Source: Cichorium intybus
Taxonomy: Eukaryota; Streptophyta; Magnoliopsida; Asterales; Asteraceae
Length of the DNA stretch: 64,000 nucleotides
Assembly: GCA_023525715.1 (NCBI GenBank)
Contig: CM042017.1
Coordinates: forward strand, 84,157,357-84,221,356
Reading direction: 5' to 3'
In this document: positions 45,114 through 56,195 of the stretch, piece after piece
How the letters are laid out: each line of letters begins with the position of its first letter
How positions within the stretch are numbered: position 1 is the stretch's first letter
Made by a program: the position numbers and the translations under genes
The notes under the pieces: model-generated
The model's database searches: none
The model's input: the letters and a program-made list of their open reading frames with translations, nothing else
What the model was told of the DNA's origin: nothing

Positions 45114-45169
45114 TTATCATTGTTGATGGAGCGTGTGTGGTTAACCGGCACATCAATTTGAGATGATAA
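45114..45169 (+). other. Two-tier RNA hairpin, copy 2
   Basis: Outer stem TTATCAT (45114-45120) / ATGATAA (45163-45169); inner stem TTGATG (45123-45128) / CATCAA (45151-45156); the same 22-nt loop, here with the palindrome GGTTAACC. Confidence 0.7.
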
Positions 45170-45279
45170 TGGACCCCGAGAGTACCAAGCTAATTTTCAT
45201 GGTTATTCACACCCGGTTTGTGATCCTCGGCATCCCAGTCACAAACGGTGGGGCATATCCGAGATTAAACATGTCATTG

Positions 45280-45787
45280 TGTTGGGAGTTGAAATATGAG
45301 ATTAGATGAACTAATATAGATATGGAATCAATTACACAATCAATCACACAATGATAATGCAACAGAGCTTAATTAAACAATAAGATATGAATAACATGTG
45401 CCGAATGATTCGATTAGAACTTTGGTTTTACAGTTGGGTTTTCTATCTGGAGATATACAATTCTCGTAAACTAATCTTGTAATCTCTCATTTGACACGGT
45501 ATGGTATCACTGATATTTATACTGAATCAGTGATACCAATAGTACATCTTTTTCAGAGAATATCCTATCAGTGTACTAGCCAATAGGATAGAAGATTCAT
45601 GCAACACGTATTGTACTATACACGTGCACGCAAAAGACAAGAGGACAGGCTGTGAAGTCTTCGGATCTTTTAAGCATAGGACTTCGGAGTCTTTAGACTT
45701 CGGTGTCTCCTCTTGTTTATTCACTTCGGGGTTTCTTATGGGTAGGACTTCGGATATATCAGCACTTCATCACAAATGATCTCAACA
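45280..45787 (-). repeat. 3' LTR of the 45.3-52.5 kb copia element
   Basis: It begins tgttgggagttgaa and ends gatctcaaca; a minus-strand TATA box lies at 45514-45521. Confidence 0.93.
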
Positions 45788-45819
45788 ATCTCCCCCTTTG
45801 TGTGAAGTGCATCCGAAGC

Positions 45820-47640
45820 CTATACTCGAAAATTTCTCTTGTATGCCCGCTTCAGAGTCTTTCTTACTGCAAGATACCAGTTCATATGATCTATAAACTT
45901 CTTCTTTTTCTCAGTGGAATTTGCATGGCAGGCATTCACATGAGAAATCATCCCTGTGATGAAGGAGGAGGGATGGAGGCCAATGTAGTCTATTTCAAAG
46001 AACTTAATTGTGACTTCGGTTTCATTTCGAAGTCCTTTGAAAACTACGCCATATGGTTCGTCTATGATTTCTCCATTCTTGAATCTTGCTATGTTTCGAA
46101 CTACAACAGGAGGAGTGTTCAAAGGTTGTCTGTAGTAGGAACATAGCTCCAGGTCATGTTTTGCAAACCGGAGAAGATAATTGTTAAGAAAGCCCAGTAT
46201 GTGATTTTTGATAGCAAGGGAAGATATTTCAGCATGAGCAGCATCCCCGCTTCGCAGAAGATCAAGAATCTAGATGAAGTCCATAGGATTCATGATGGGG
46301 AAGTCTGTAATTGAGAACCTGGATTCAACTTCGTCTGCACCCCTAAGAACAAGAAATTCATAATTTCTGAAGCCCAAATAGACTTCAGCTTCTTTAATTG
46401 AAATGATTTTCTTTATCTTGTTCAGGCTCCAAACATAGCTCTGCCGTTGAATGTATTTTGCATGAAAGTTTATTTTGTTGGTCCAAAAACTTGCTTTCTG
46501 ATCCTCTGGTACCGAAGAGACGAATTGAAGGAAAGCGAAGGTCTTCGGATTGAATGGAATGTCAAGCTGGATGTCTTCGGAGTCAACAATTGCAAAACTT
46601 CAAAGAGGAAGTCTGTTAAGTACATTTGGATTTTGAAATCCAAATAACTTGATTGTCTCAACGGTCCATTCACCATTATCTCGAGCAAATTCATTTATCT
46701 TGATCATCAAATTGTAATCTGCTCGTCTGGCCTTATATGTTTCTTCCATGTGTGGGGCAATAATGTTTTCTAGTGATCGGTCTGTTGAGCTTCCAGATCC
46801 AGCCGATCCACTAGCACCCATGCCAGTGGTTGTGATGGTTGAGGTTGTAGGACCTGCTGTGGCAGCAGGGATCTGTCTAGGACTGCCCTGTGGCCTAGAC
46901 AACCTGTCAGAGAAATTTATCAAAGGTGGAAGTGCAACTCTCAACTTAGTAATCAAATCTTGTGTGAGAGCTGCATTTGTTCGTTGCAGTTCCTCTGTAA
47001 ATCTAGTGACATCCGAAGTGGTTTGGGCAGCAGTGAGCTCTTCAATTTTTGCTCTGGCCTCATCAAGCTGTTTTTCAAGCTTGATACTTTGCTGGATTTC
47101 ACTCCGAAGTCCTTGCAAGGTTTTCATGACTTCGGAGTTTGTATTATCGGTCTTCTCAGTGAGAGCATCAACCTTCTTGTTTATGGAGGTGACAGCGGAT
47201 TCCAACTTCTTTTCGAAGGAAGATTGGATCTTATTTTGTTCATCCAAGAGCTTCTTCTCAAGACACTCCACAGACTCTTTCATTTCTTTGGATAAAGTGA
47301 ACTCCAAAGATTCTATCTCTTCGGTGATGTCACCAATGGTTGGTTTTGTGGGGTCAAATCCTGTTTGAGCTTGAATGAGAGTGTCAAGCTTGGAGTTGAG
47401 GACTTTGTACTGTTTCATTAGTACAAAGCCTTCATCCGGTAGGTCTTCTTCTGATTCTCCTTCAACATTCAAGGGAGCCATGTGAAAGGCTTCGAAGAGA
47501 GCTGCTGAAGTGGGGTTTTGTCTTGATGGTGATATGGGTATGTCAAACTCTGGTAATGAGAAATCGATACCAGAGACAGGTATTTCGGAAGTTGGAGGAG
47601 CAGTTGTTGGTGGTGGTGGAGGAGGAATTGTATGTGGAGG
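45820..47640 (-). pseudogene. Accessory ORF of the young copia element
   Basis: It begins after the pre-integrase region with a Pro-rich segment (TIPPPPPTTAPPTSEIPVSG, from about 47635). The open frame 47481-46600 (MAPLNVEGESEEDLPDEGF) has a long charged coiled-coil region (KEMKESVECLEKKLLDEQNK to KLEKQLDEARAKIEELTAAQ). A Ser/Gly-rich linker follows, then ADYNLMIKINEFARDNGEWT. After frameshifts near 46600 and a stop near 46270 the sequence continues with AEVYLGFRNYEFLVLRGADE and FSITDFPIMNPMDFI, and a last frame (46122-45820) with FKGLRNETEVTIKFFEIDYI and ending KRAYKRNFRV. The layout (disordered, coiled coil, globular C-terminus) parallels the accessory ORF at 23186-26182. Function unknown. 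Confidence 0.65.
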
Positions 47641-47644
47641 TGTG

Positions 47645-48265
47645 TCAGGTCTGGTTGATTTTGGTGGTGATTACTGTAGGATGTCTTTGTTTTGTCTGCT
47701 TGCCATGTTCACAAGCAGAGCAGAGGGAATCATTTTCAAATTTGAGAGCTGGCATGCCTCGAACCAAATCCATGGCCACCAACTTGTTCAGATTTTTGAA
47801 GTTCAGATGGGCAAGTCTTCGGTGCCATAACCAGCTGACATCGGAGTTGGCTTTGGAGAGAAGACATAGAGATTGCCCACCGGTCACTGGCTTTAGATTT
47901 ACGGGAAACATAGATCCCTTCCTTTCTGATTTCAGCAAGACTTCGTTTGTTGCTTCTTTGGTGATTACACTCCCTTGGTTGTTGAAAGTTACAGCGTTTC
48001 CCGTTCCAACCACCAATTGAGATATACTCACAAGATTATGTTTTAATCCTTCAACAAATGCCACTCGGTTGATAGTGAATTGGCCATTTGTTATTTTTCC
48101 ATATCCCCGAATTGGACATGTTTCATTATTACCAAAGCGTACGTTTCCAGCATCATCTAAATTCCTGTAATCCCTGAGATATTCCTTTCTCCCCGTCATA
48201 TGTCTTGAGCAGCCACTGTCCATGTACCATTTTGAATCATACCGCTCATCAGACATAACCTGCAA
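47645..48265 (-). pseudogene. Protease and pre-integrase region of the young copia element
   Basis: The frame contains WYMDSGCSRHMTGRKEYL (aspartic protease D-S-G), FGNNETCPIRGYGKI, VAFVEGLKHNLVSISQLV and the pre-integrase zinc region WLWHRRLAHLNFKNLNKLVA ... CSACEHGKQTKQ, so all HHCC ligands are present. It stops at TGA shortly after VITTKINQT. From there the Pro-rich start of the accessory ORF takes over: integrase core, RT and RNase H have been deleted. Two in-frame TGA codons separate it from gag upstream. Confidence 0.85.
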
Positions 48266-48370
48266 TCAATCAAGAAGGAGTTGGTACCCAATCAATCTTG
48301 GGTCCTCAGGGTAAGCAAAGGATTCTTGAATCCATTTTTCTACGGCCTCTTCAGAGATTTCATTTGCATT

Positions 48371-51300
48371 TCAATTAATCAAATTCTCCGAAGCCTCATG
48401 TAATGAGCATGATTCCGAAGTGTTTGAGCAGGATTCAGAAGAGTTTGTAGTTAAAATTAATGAGTCCGAAGTGACTGACAGAGTGGCAGACTTCGGAACC
48501 CATTTTTGAATGGAAATTTTTGATTTGGAGGATTTTGAAGATTTTGAGGTTTTTGTTTTTGCAGTTAAGTTTTCTTTAAGATCATTTCTTTTCCAATTTT
48601 GTTTTGGTGTTTCTATTTTTGACTTTGTTGAAATTGAGCTACACAACGTAGAGGTACAAAGATACTCTTCGTATGCCAATTTAAAGTCATTTAATGAGAG
48701 ATCCTTATCCTTGAACATTTCCAAATTATTGTCCAGCCATTTGTGGAATGTATCTATCAGATTGTTTCCTTTTGAAAATGTTTTCTTCGTCGGTTTTCGA
48801 AATTTGGGATTTGGAAAGTTAGGTTTCGTTGGTGTAAAGGTTGGTTTCTCATTTTGATTTTTAACTTCTGAGATTTTTGAGCAAACAGGCTTTGTACCAG
48901 AAGTGGAAGCAATTACTTCATTTTGTTTCGAATCTCTAAAAGGGGTTTTTCTTTTCACAAGATTTTGAGGTTTGCTTGGTTTTTGAATTATCAACAGTGG
49001 GTTTTTGAGTTGGTTTTGAAGTCACCACTGCTGATTTTGGTTTTTGTAGAACTTGTGCAGTTTTGTTTGTTGAAATTTTTGATTTTGAAATTTCATTTTC
49101 AGGATTGTGTGAAAAAGGGACACATTCACAAGATTCCATTAATTCCAATACATCCATCTTCGGAACTGTGGGTTTTTCCACAACCTGAATTTGTTTGTAG
49201 TTTCGATTAATGTAAATGTGATCGTCATTCTTGAGATTTAGTAAGTGTGACATGTTTTCGGGTCCTTTTTCCTTTTCAAAACAAAGGCGATTATATACGT
49301 TGTGGCCGTATAGTTCTTGTTTCCTTATATTTATTTTTACTTCCATTTTCTCATTCATTTCATTCTCGACCATTTTGGATGATGAGAAAAACCCTTCATT
49401 TGTAACTGTGGAGTTATCCTTTTCAAGAAGTTTTTGCAATTCATTGTCAATTAAGGATAATCCACCAGGTTTTACAAAAATTGAGTTTTTGAAGTAAGAA
49501 ACCTTAGGATAGATACATGCCAAATGGACTAGCCTTTTTGAATTATCCTTGAGATATTGATCGTAAGAGACAGATTCATCTGTGATTTGAAGTTTAAAAT
49601 TTGAAGTTTCTTTGGTTTCAAGATTTTTTGATTCACAATTCATTTTTGTTTTTCCTTTGTCCACCGAAGACATTTGTGAGATGTCTTCGGAGGTCGATTC
49701 GGATATGGAGGATGACTTTAACAAAATCAAAGAAGAACAATCAATCTCCTCCATGTCCGAGTCACTTTCAGAATCCTTTTCAGACAAGTTATTGGCAATT
49801 TCTTTTTCTTCTGTTTCAATTTGAGGTACAGCCTTATTCAAGATTGGAATTTCTTGAGGCAATATTTTCAACAATTTATCAGCAGTTAGATGTTTTTCCA
49901 CAGATATCAGGCCATGTTTATATGATGGATTAGTAACTTCGGAGCCTGATACTATAAATTCGCATTCATAAGATATACTATCGACTTCTTTTAATTTAAA
50001 CTCAATAAAAGGCAACAGTTGTCTATGCTGGACATTACAAACATCGGCTGAATGATAAATTCTTGTAATATGCGCATATAATCGTTTGGCTGTTTCACAA
50101 AATATGTTTCTCTGTCTGAAGATTACATCATGATTGTTTAAAATTTTTTCTCTATTTTCTTCTAACAAGGAGATTCTAAGATTAGATTTCTCTAATGCTT
50201 GCTTCAGGTTCTCTACTCTCCCCCTTAAGCTTAGAAGCTCCTGTTCACTGAGTATTTCCCTATTTTTAGCATCAATGAGTAATTTATGCATGACAGAACA
50301 ATCACGAGTTATTTCACTTATAATGGGAGCAGATTGAGAAGTAGGAATTTTAAAAGATGAAAGAAGTTTTGATACCTGTTCTGGGATTGTCAAACGGTTT
50401 TCATTTGCCATCAAGCACACTTCCTCATCATCATCAGAATAATCTTCAAACCAAGTCTTTGGAGTATTAGTAGCAGTTATGTTCAGTCCCTCCGAAGTCA
50501 CAAAGCCAAGACCCGCAGTCGCTTCAATCTCCATCAGTTTCTCTTCATTCAACATTTCCGAAGTGTCTTGTAGAAAGCTCTTATCGACATCATAGGCCAT
50601 GAAAGCACTATGAGATGGCTTTCTCACTTCGTCATCATCTGAATCCGAAGACCAAACTTGATATGATCCTTGACGATCATCAGCAGCCATTAAGGCTAGG
50701 TCTTTGGTCCTTACTCTAACTTCCTCCATTTTTCTTGCGTAATAGGCTTCATCCTTTACTTGTGGTTTCTTTTCATTTTGCTTCCGAAGCATGCAGTCTT
50801 TTGCAAAATGATTCTTGCCATGACAATAATTGCAATCATAACCAGAATCACCTAAGATTTTCTTCTCTTCGTACTTTTCTTTGGAGGACTCCGAAGCCGG
50901 TTTTTCAGATGGCTTCGGGGTTGACAGTTTCAAGTTATCCTCCTTTGGAGTGTACATTTCAGGTTTGGGGTTGGAGTTGAAGTTTGATTTGTTAAAGTTT
51001 TTCACAAATGGCTTTCCAGAGTTGTTTTTGAGGAATGGTTTCTTGAATCTTCGATTGTTGGCGGCATAGAGAGCAACAGTATCTCCATTATCATCTACCA
51101 TGTAGGCAGCAATGTCTTCATCACTTGATTCTTCCTCTTCTTTTGACACGAGAGCTAGTGGTCCAGAACTAGCCATTTCACTTCTTCGACCTACCACATC
51201 GGGTTCATGTGATTTTAATAGATTGTATAGGGCAGCCAGCTTGTATTTCTCAATATTCTCATAGGATTTGACCATGAGCATGATTGGTCTCCATTCCTTG

Positions 51301-51878
51301 CGAAGACTGTAGAGAAATTTGATATTTATCTCTTGTTGGCTTCTTGTTTCCCCATACTTCTCGAGTGTGTAAATCATGTTGCTCAAACGTTCATAACAGG
51401 CTTCTAAGGACTCATTTTCTTCTTGCTTAAAGTTCCCGAAGTCTGCAAGGATTTCTTGAACTTTGGTAGTATGAAGGATTTTATCTCCTCCGAAACGAAG
51501 TTCGAGATTGTCCCACATATCTTTTGCAGATTTTGCATCAGCAATGTGGTGGCTGACATCGGGACCCAAGCCACTTCTCAGTTCGTGCATGGCCCTCTCG
51601 TCGTTTTGAAGCTTCTTCATATCTGCAGCATTAAGAACAACTGCTTCTTCTCCGTCAGGAACAACGAATCGACCAGCAATGTCTGTGTGTGGACCTTCAG
51701 TCACATACCTCCATAGATCTTTGTCCAGTCCTATAAGGTAATCCTTCATTCGACCAGCCCAATAATCATAGTAAGAAGTTACTAGAACAGGGGCCTTCGT
51801 TGCTGAACCGATGAGGTTTGCATAGTTAAGCATATTGGCATAAGTTGCTGTGGAATCAGTCATCTTGATGTATTTCAA
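48371..51878 (-). pseudogene. Long copia gag, with one frameshift near its end
   Basis: An open frame of 980 residues (51878-48936; the likely start is MTDSTATYANMLNYANL at 51863) followed by an overlapping frame to 48371. The N-terminal gag domain has YYDYWAGRMKDYLIGLDKDL, MWDNLELRFGGD and NEQ-like blocks (NFKQEENESLEACYERLSNM). A zinc knuckle CNYCHGKNHFAKDC lies near residue 355. A very long acidic and helical extension (FEDYSDDDEEVCLMANENRL, LSEQELLSLRGRVENLKQAL) and a Lys/Ser-rich end lead to the protease. Gag forms the particle. At more than 1,100 residues it is far longer than usual copia gag. It is almost undamaged, in keeping with the young LTRs. Confidence 0.88.
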
Positions 51879-52009
51879 CAGGATCTTTTCAGTAAAAACG
51901 GGTGGTTGAGATTTGCAACAGATGCGGAAGACTAAATCTGAGAATCGATTCAGATTTAGAGCTGAAGCAAACGAATTCGAACTCTATCAACAGGTTTTTG
52001 AGCTGACTT

Positions 52010-52021
52010 GCTCTGATACCA
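52010..52021 (-). other. Primer-binding site (tRNA-iMet type)
   Basis: The minus strand reads TGGTATCAGAGC, two bases from the 5' LTR at 52024. Confidence 0.92.
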
Positions 52022-52023
52022 CT

Positions 52024-52531
52024 TGTTGGGAGTTGAAATATGAGATTAGATGAACTAATATAGATATGGAATCAATTACACAATCAATCACACAATGATA
52101 ATGCAACAGAGCTTAATTAAACAATAAGATATGAATAACATGTGCCGAATGATTCGATTAGAACTTTGGTTTTACAGTTGGGTTTTCTATCTGGAGATAT
52201 ACAATTCTCGTAAACTAATCTTGTAATCTCTCATTTGACACGGTATGGTATCACTGATATTTATACTGAATCAGTGATACCAATAGTACATCTTTTTCAG
52301 AGAATATCCTATCAGTGTACTAGCCAATAGGATATAAGATTCATGCAACACGTATTGTACTATACGCGTGCACGCAAAAGACAAGAGGACAGGCTGTGAA
52401 GTCTTCGGATCTTTTATGCATAGCACTTCGGAGTCTTTAGACTTCGGTGTCTCCTCTTGTTTATTCACTTCGGGGTTTCTTATGGGTAGGACTTCGGATA
52501 TATCAGCACTTCATCACAAATGATCTCAACA
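52024..52531 (-). repeat. 5' LTR of the young copia element
   Basis: Almost identical to 45280-45787; followed by the TSD CATTG. Confidence 0.93.
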
Positions 52532-53429
52532 CATTGAACAGTTTAATGAATCTCACAGATCTAGGAATTTCATAAGACTAAAATTGATAAAAGTTATCTA
52601 CCTTAATGACCACTGTGTTGTGACTACGACATCCCTCTTCACAGCATAGTTGGGGTATTTTGGATCCTAGCCTTGTTAAATAATGTATATTGGGTAATTA
52701 TTTAAAAGGATGAATTAAACGAATAAATTCAAATTTTATATATGTCTGAAGAAAGTGTCATTCTCCTCCTTCCCCTCCTTCTCCCATTTCTGAGAGCTTC
52801 AGAAAGCACCTATTAAATATGGTAAGGCTGACTGGCCTTGACTATATGATATGGTTTTGAAATTAGAGAATAGTTCTTAGTTTTGCTGGCGAACCATATC
52901 AAACTGAGTGTCCGCTCCCAAACATGGCATCACATAGCAGCTTGTGATGAGCATGACTCCTTGACTATTAAGTCCAAGGAAGTTCGTTGCCTTATGCTAT
53001 TGATCATTAACCCCGAGTTCCGCAGAGATTTAGAATTCTTGGGGTCTGATAAGTTAGCACAGCTAGTTCAGGAAAGGTTCCGTGAACTGGTTGAATAAAG
53101 GGAACGAACTAGGATCTTCAAAGAGCTTGAAGTTGCAAGCTAGAAGGAAGTAGCACCAGTTTGCGTGTTCCCGAGATTGAGGGATACATAGGCGAACAGT
53201 ATAAAATTGGTTTCCCTTTGTGATCGGGAGTTAAGCATTAGCTCAACTTGCTGATCTGTTCATCCAGATGAACAGAAAGGGTAACCGGATAAGACAATCG
53301 TGGAAGTGCATTCAATGTCGACTCTGTATGAATCGTTCATGGAGAAGCATAGTTCCATTAATTCAGCTGCTTCAGGATTGAGTCCAGTATTAAGGTGCAT
53401 CAAGAAATGATCCAGATCGTCTGGACCGA

Positions 53430-53681
53430 TTGTTCGATGTTTCAAACTGGGAATCCACAAGGTGGGACACAGTCACGGAAAGATTGGAAAAATGCTCCAA
53501 AGCCAAACCGTTTGGTAAACTCATAAATATCTTAGAATTCAGAACACCTGATCCTCATTTCCTTGATACAGGATGTGTTTCACACATTTGCTCTGTATGC
53601 ACGAACTCTGGAGGATGCGAGATGGTGTTGCACAGGAGCATATTCGGATTGGATCTGGAGCTCGTGCGGTTTTTTAGTTAA
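53430..53681 (+). pseudogene. Relic of a copia protease in the LARD-like element
   Basis: The frame contains HFLDTGCVSHICSVC, which resembles the copia protease signature of the D-T-G-C-x-S-H-I-C type, preceded by GKLINILEFRTPD. It is in sense orientation and at the expected place for a gag-pol relic. Surrounding sequence has no other pol motif that I can read. It suggests that the LARD-like element derives from an autonomous copia ancestor. Confidence 0.45.
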
Positions 53682-53937
53682 GCTAGATATTTGTTCTTGT
53701 TATTAGTTTATAGATACATACGACATGGATTCGCATAGTACATTGTTCTGAGGATAATTCTGGTTTAATGAAATATTTTTTTTGAAACATGATTGTTTTA
53801 ATTGTCCTCGAAATGTTGTGTGAATGTGTTGATGACGTAAATGGTAATAACTTGAATGTTGATACATCCAATGGGATTGGATTTGTAAATTGTGTTCTTT
53901 ATGATTGTTAAAGTGAATTTTATGAGAATCACTTCAA

Positions 53938-54096
53938 CCAAAGATCCAGTTGGACAGGACTTTGGAATCATTTGACTTAGAGTCACATGATGAATTGAGT
54001 GCTTAATAAAATTAATTATGGCAAGAAAGGAATCGCCCAAAGATCCAATGGATAGGATTTTGGAATCAGTTGACTTGGAGTCAGGTGATGATTGCA
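53938..54096 (+). repeat. Diverged direct repeat pair, ~100-bp period
   Basis: caaagatccagttggacagg... ttggaatcatttgacttagagtc (from 53938) recurs as caaagatccaatggatagg... ttggaatcagttgacttggagtc (from about 54037), each followed by a gatgaattg/gatgattg word. Confidence 0.8.
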
Positions 54097-55195
54097 TGTC
54101 TTGAACAATATTAACAAAGTCATAAATTTACATGGAACTGTAAAGGTATTAAGATTTTAAGCAACAGACACATAAGTTACTGTGTATTGCTCGAATCTTC
54201 GAACAGAACACGATTAGTTATGCTTCATGATATTTTCCAAATGGTTTGACAAATATGGCTTCGTTTATCGGAATAAGCGATTGATTGGAACCTTGAAATG
54301 TTCAAAGATTTCAAAGGAAGCATAAGATCAACAGAACCTGAGTAACAACATAGACTGAGAAAAAGTTTCACAGTTTATCCTCTTCCAAGAACACTAATGG
54401 TTATAATGTGTCTTAGGGAAGATGATGGAGCATTGATCGAAATAGTTTTGTCCTCGGTGTATAAGATACACTGGATACATTTCCGACTAATATTTCATTG
54501 AATTGAATATTCAACCAGTCAGACCGCAGAAGCCATATTCCGACCACATCTTAGACTAAGTAGGTTATGTTGAAACTGTCTGAAATGTAAAGCTGGGATC
54601 ATCCCACTAGTACATAGAAAGTCCAGGGTCATGTAGCATTCGTCTGAATCTCATGACAAGCCTGAAACTAATCAGCAATGTCGTTTCATTGGCCACTCCG
54701 GTTATCCTTTGAAAGAAGAGTACTTTTAGAAAGAACTCAAGTTCTAAGGAAACAGTGGGAGTAAGAATAATTCTGAATGAGTTCAGGGCTTAGCCAAGTG
54801 AAAGAACCTTTAGTCACCACTGGGACTTGACCAGTAGTTATTGTCACTGTCATAAGGAGTTATAATTTGGGTGATATACCGGGTAGTGGTAAAACACTAA
54901 AGATGGTACGGATAAGTAATCCGACTACTTATCCGACTGCTGGAAGCATTGGTGAACCCAGTTGCTGCCAAATAAGAGAACCTTACCGCGAGACACAGTC
55001 TATGTGACAGTTTGATTGATCTTTACAACTGGTCTAGGAACCAGTGGGAGTAATTGAATCATCAAAAGAAGGGAACATAGAAATGTACTTACAGAACATC
55101 CGGTTGAATGAGTCATCACTTGGAGTCAAGCAATTGATTCTGAGAGAAGCACTCTCAATAGAAGATGTAATCTGAGAGGATTCTGCATGGCATAG

Positions 55196-55250
55196 TGTGA
55201 GTCGTTAGTGGAGCGTGTGTGGTTTACCGGCACACTAATAGGGACTCACA
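55196..55250 (+). other. Two-tier RNA hairpin, copy 3
   Basis: Outer stem TGTGAGTC (55196-55203) / GACTCACA (55243-55250); inner stem TTAGTG (55205-55210) / CACTAA (55233-55238); 22-nt loop as in copies 1 and 2. Confidence 0.7.
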
Positions 55251-55317
55251 TAGAGCATGCCATTACAAAAGGTACACGGCCCTGGGATTCGTCCCATGGG
55301 CATCTCGCAAGAAAGGA

Positions 55318-55456
55318 TATTCGGATTCTCAAAATAGGCCAAAAGGTTTGGATTTTGTGAATAGCCTGAAAGATTTCCTTTAATATGTCGGAAAGGTTTG
55401 GATTTCGGTTTCCCAAAATGTGCCATAAGTTCTGGATTTTGTGAATAGTCCGAAAG
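55318..55456 (+). repeat. Diverged direct repeat pair
   Basis: A unit with tcaaaataggccaaaaggt, ggattttgtgaatag and ctgaaag recurs as cccaaaatgtgccataagt, ggattttgtgaatag and ccgaaag about 95 bp later. Confidence 0.75.
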
Positions 55457-55544
55457 AGTCATATAACGGTGTCAAAGCCAGTGGGAGTATCGTTGTTATC
55501 TGCTATCATTGTATGTGGGTTACATAGTTGTTCTAGGAAACGTC

Positions 55545-55866
55545 TCTTATCATTACAAAGTTTAATGACTTGGTGTTAAGAAACGGTTCGCTATGAAAGA
55601 CTTTAAGAGATACAACATACTCAGGTGGTTGTGAACATCTATTAGATAGATCAGAATTCTGCCAATATGATCTTGAGGAGATTCAAGATGCATAACCCCA
55701 GGAATGGAGTTTCCTGTCATTGCAAAGTGTAATGAATTGGCATAAAAAAAACAAAGAAGGTGCAGCATGCTCACGTAGTTCATAGACATCTATCAGATAG
55801 ATGAAACTGACAGTATTGACTTAGCCATAGAGAATATGATCTTGATGGGATTCAAGATGCATAAGA
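55545..55866 (+). repeat. Diverged tandem repeat, ~180-bp period
   Basis: Both units carry tcattacaaagtttaatga / tcattgcaaagtgtaatga (itself a small inverted repeat), then catctattagatagat / catctatcagatagat, and atatgatcttga followed by gattcaagatgcataa. Confidence 0.8.
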
Positions 55867-56195
55867 AAGAGTCCCTAAAAGGAAATGGTTTCCGGAAATC
55901 ATGACACAAGGATTATTGGTAATCTTAGGATTCCGAAAGGGCTTGGAATGAGATTACATCAGGTTCCACGAGCCTCTTGGACCAATCAGAAGTGTTATGA
56001 ACATACCGTGATGACTTGATGCTTAGAGCATGGTAAGTTAGTTTCAGGATATGACCTGGCTGAGAGTACTGTTTGGATTTTGAACACACGTGAAAAATCA
56101 TTGGGAAATGATTAGGGTGAACGATTTGAAAGGAGTTTCAAATCAGTAATTGGTTACACCAGGACGTGGTGCTATAGGACTTCATGGTTAAATAT

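Larger units (their letters stand above)
44149..45274 (+). other. Non-coding leader of the LARD-like element
   Basis: No ORF is present. Repeated A/T-rich words based on ttaattaaat and ggtttaa fill 44330-44750. From 44780 base composition changes to a mixed, probably structured RNA region that includes two hairpin copies (45030-45169). Confidence 0.65.
45280..52531 (-). mobile_element. Young pol-deleted Ty1/copia element with accessory ORF
   Basis: The 508-bp LTRs 45280-45787 and 52024-52531 differ at only about four positions by eye. Exact TSD CATTG (45275-45279 and 52532-52536). Minus-strand order: PBS (52010-52021), long gag (51878 to about 48371), protease and pre-integrase zinc region (48265-47645), then directly an accessory ORF region (about 47640-45820), the polypurine tract (complement of atctccccctttg) and the 3' LTR. 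Integrase core, RT and RNase H are missing. It is the innermost and youngest element of the nest. Confidence 0.93.

Noticed and set aside
46748..47368. 206-codon plus-strand ORF
   Set aside because: It is the complement of the coiled-coil accessory ORF; the Ser/Phe-rich content mirrors Glu/Lys codons of the real frame.
47523..48020. 165-codon plus-strand ORF
   Set aside because: It lies antisense to the protease/pre-integrase frame, which has clear motifs.
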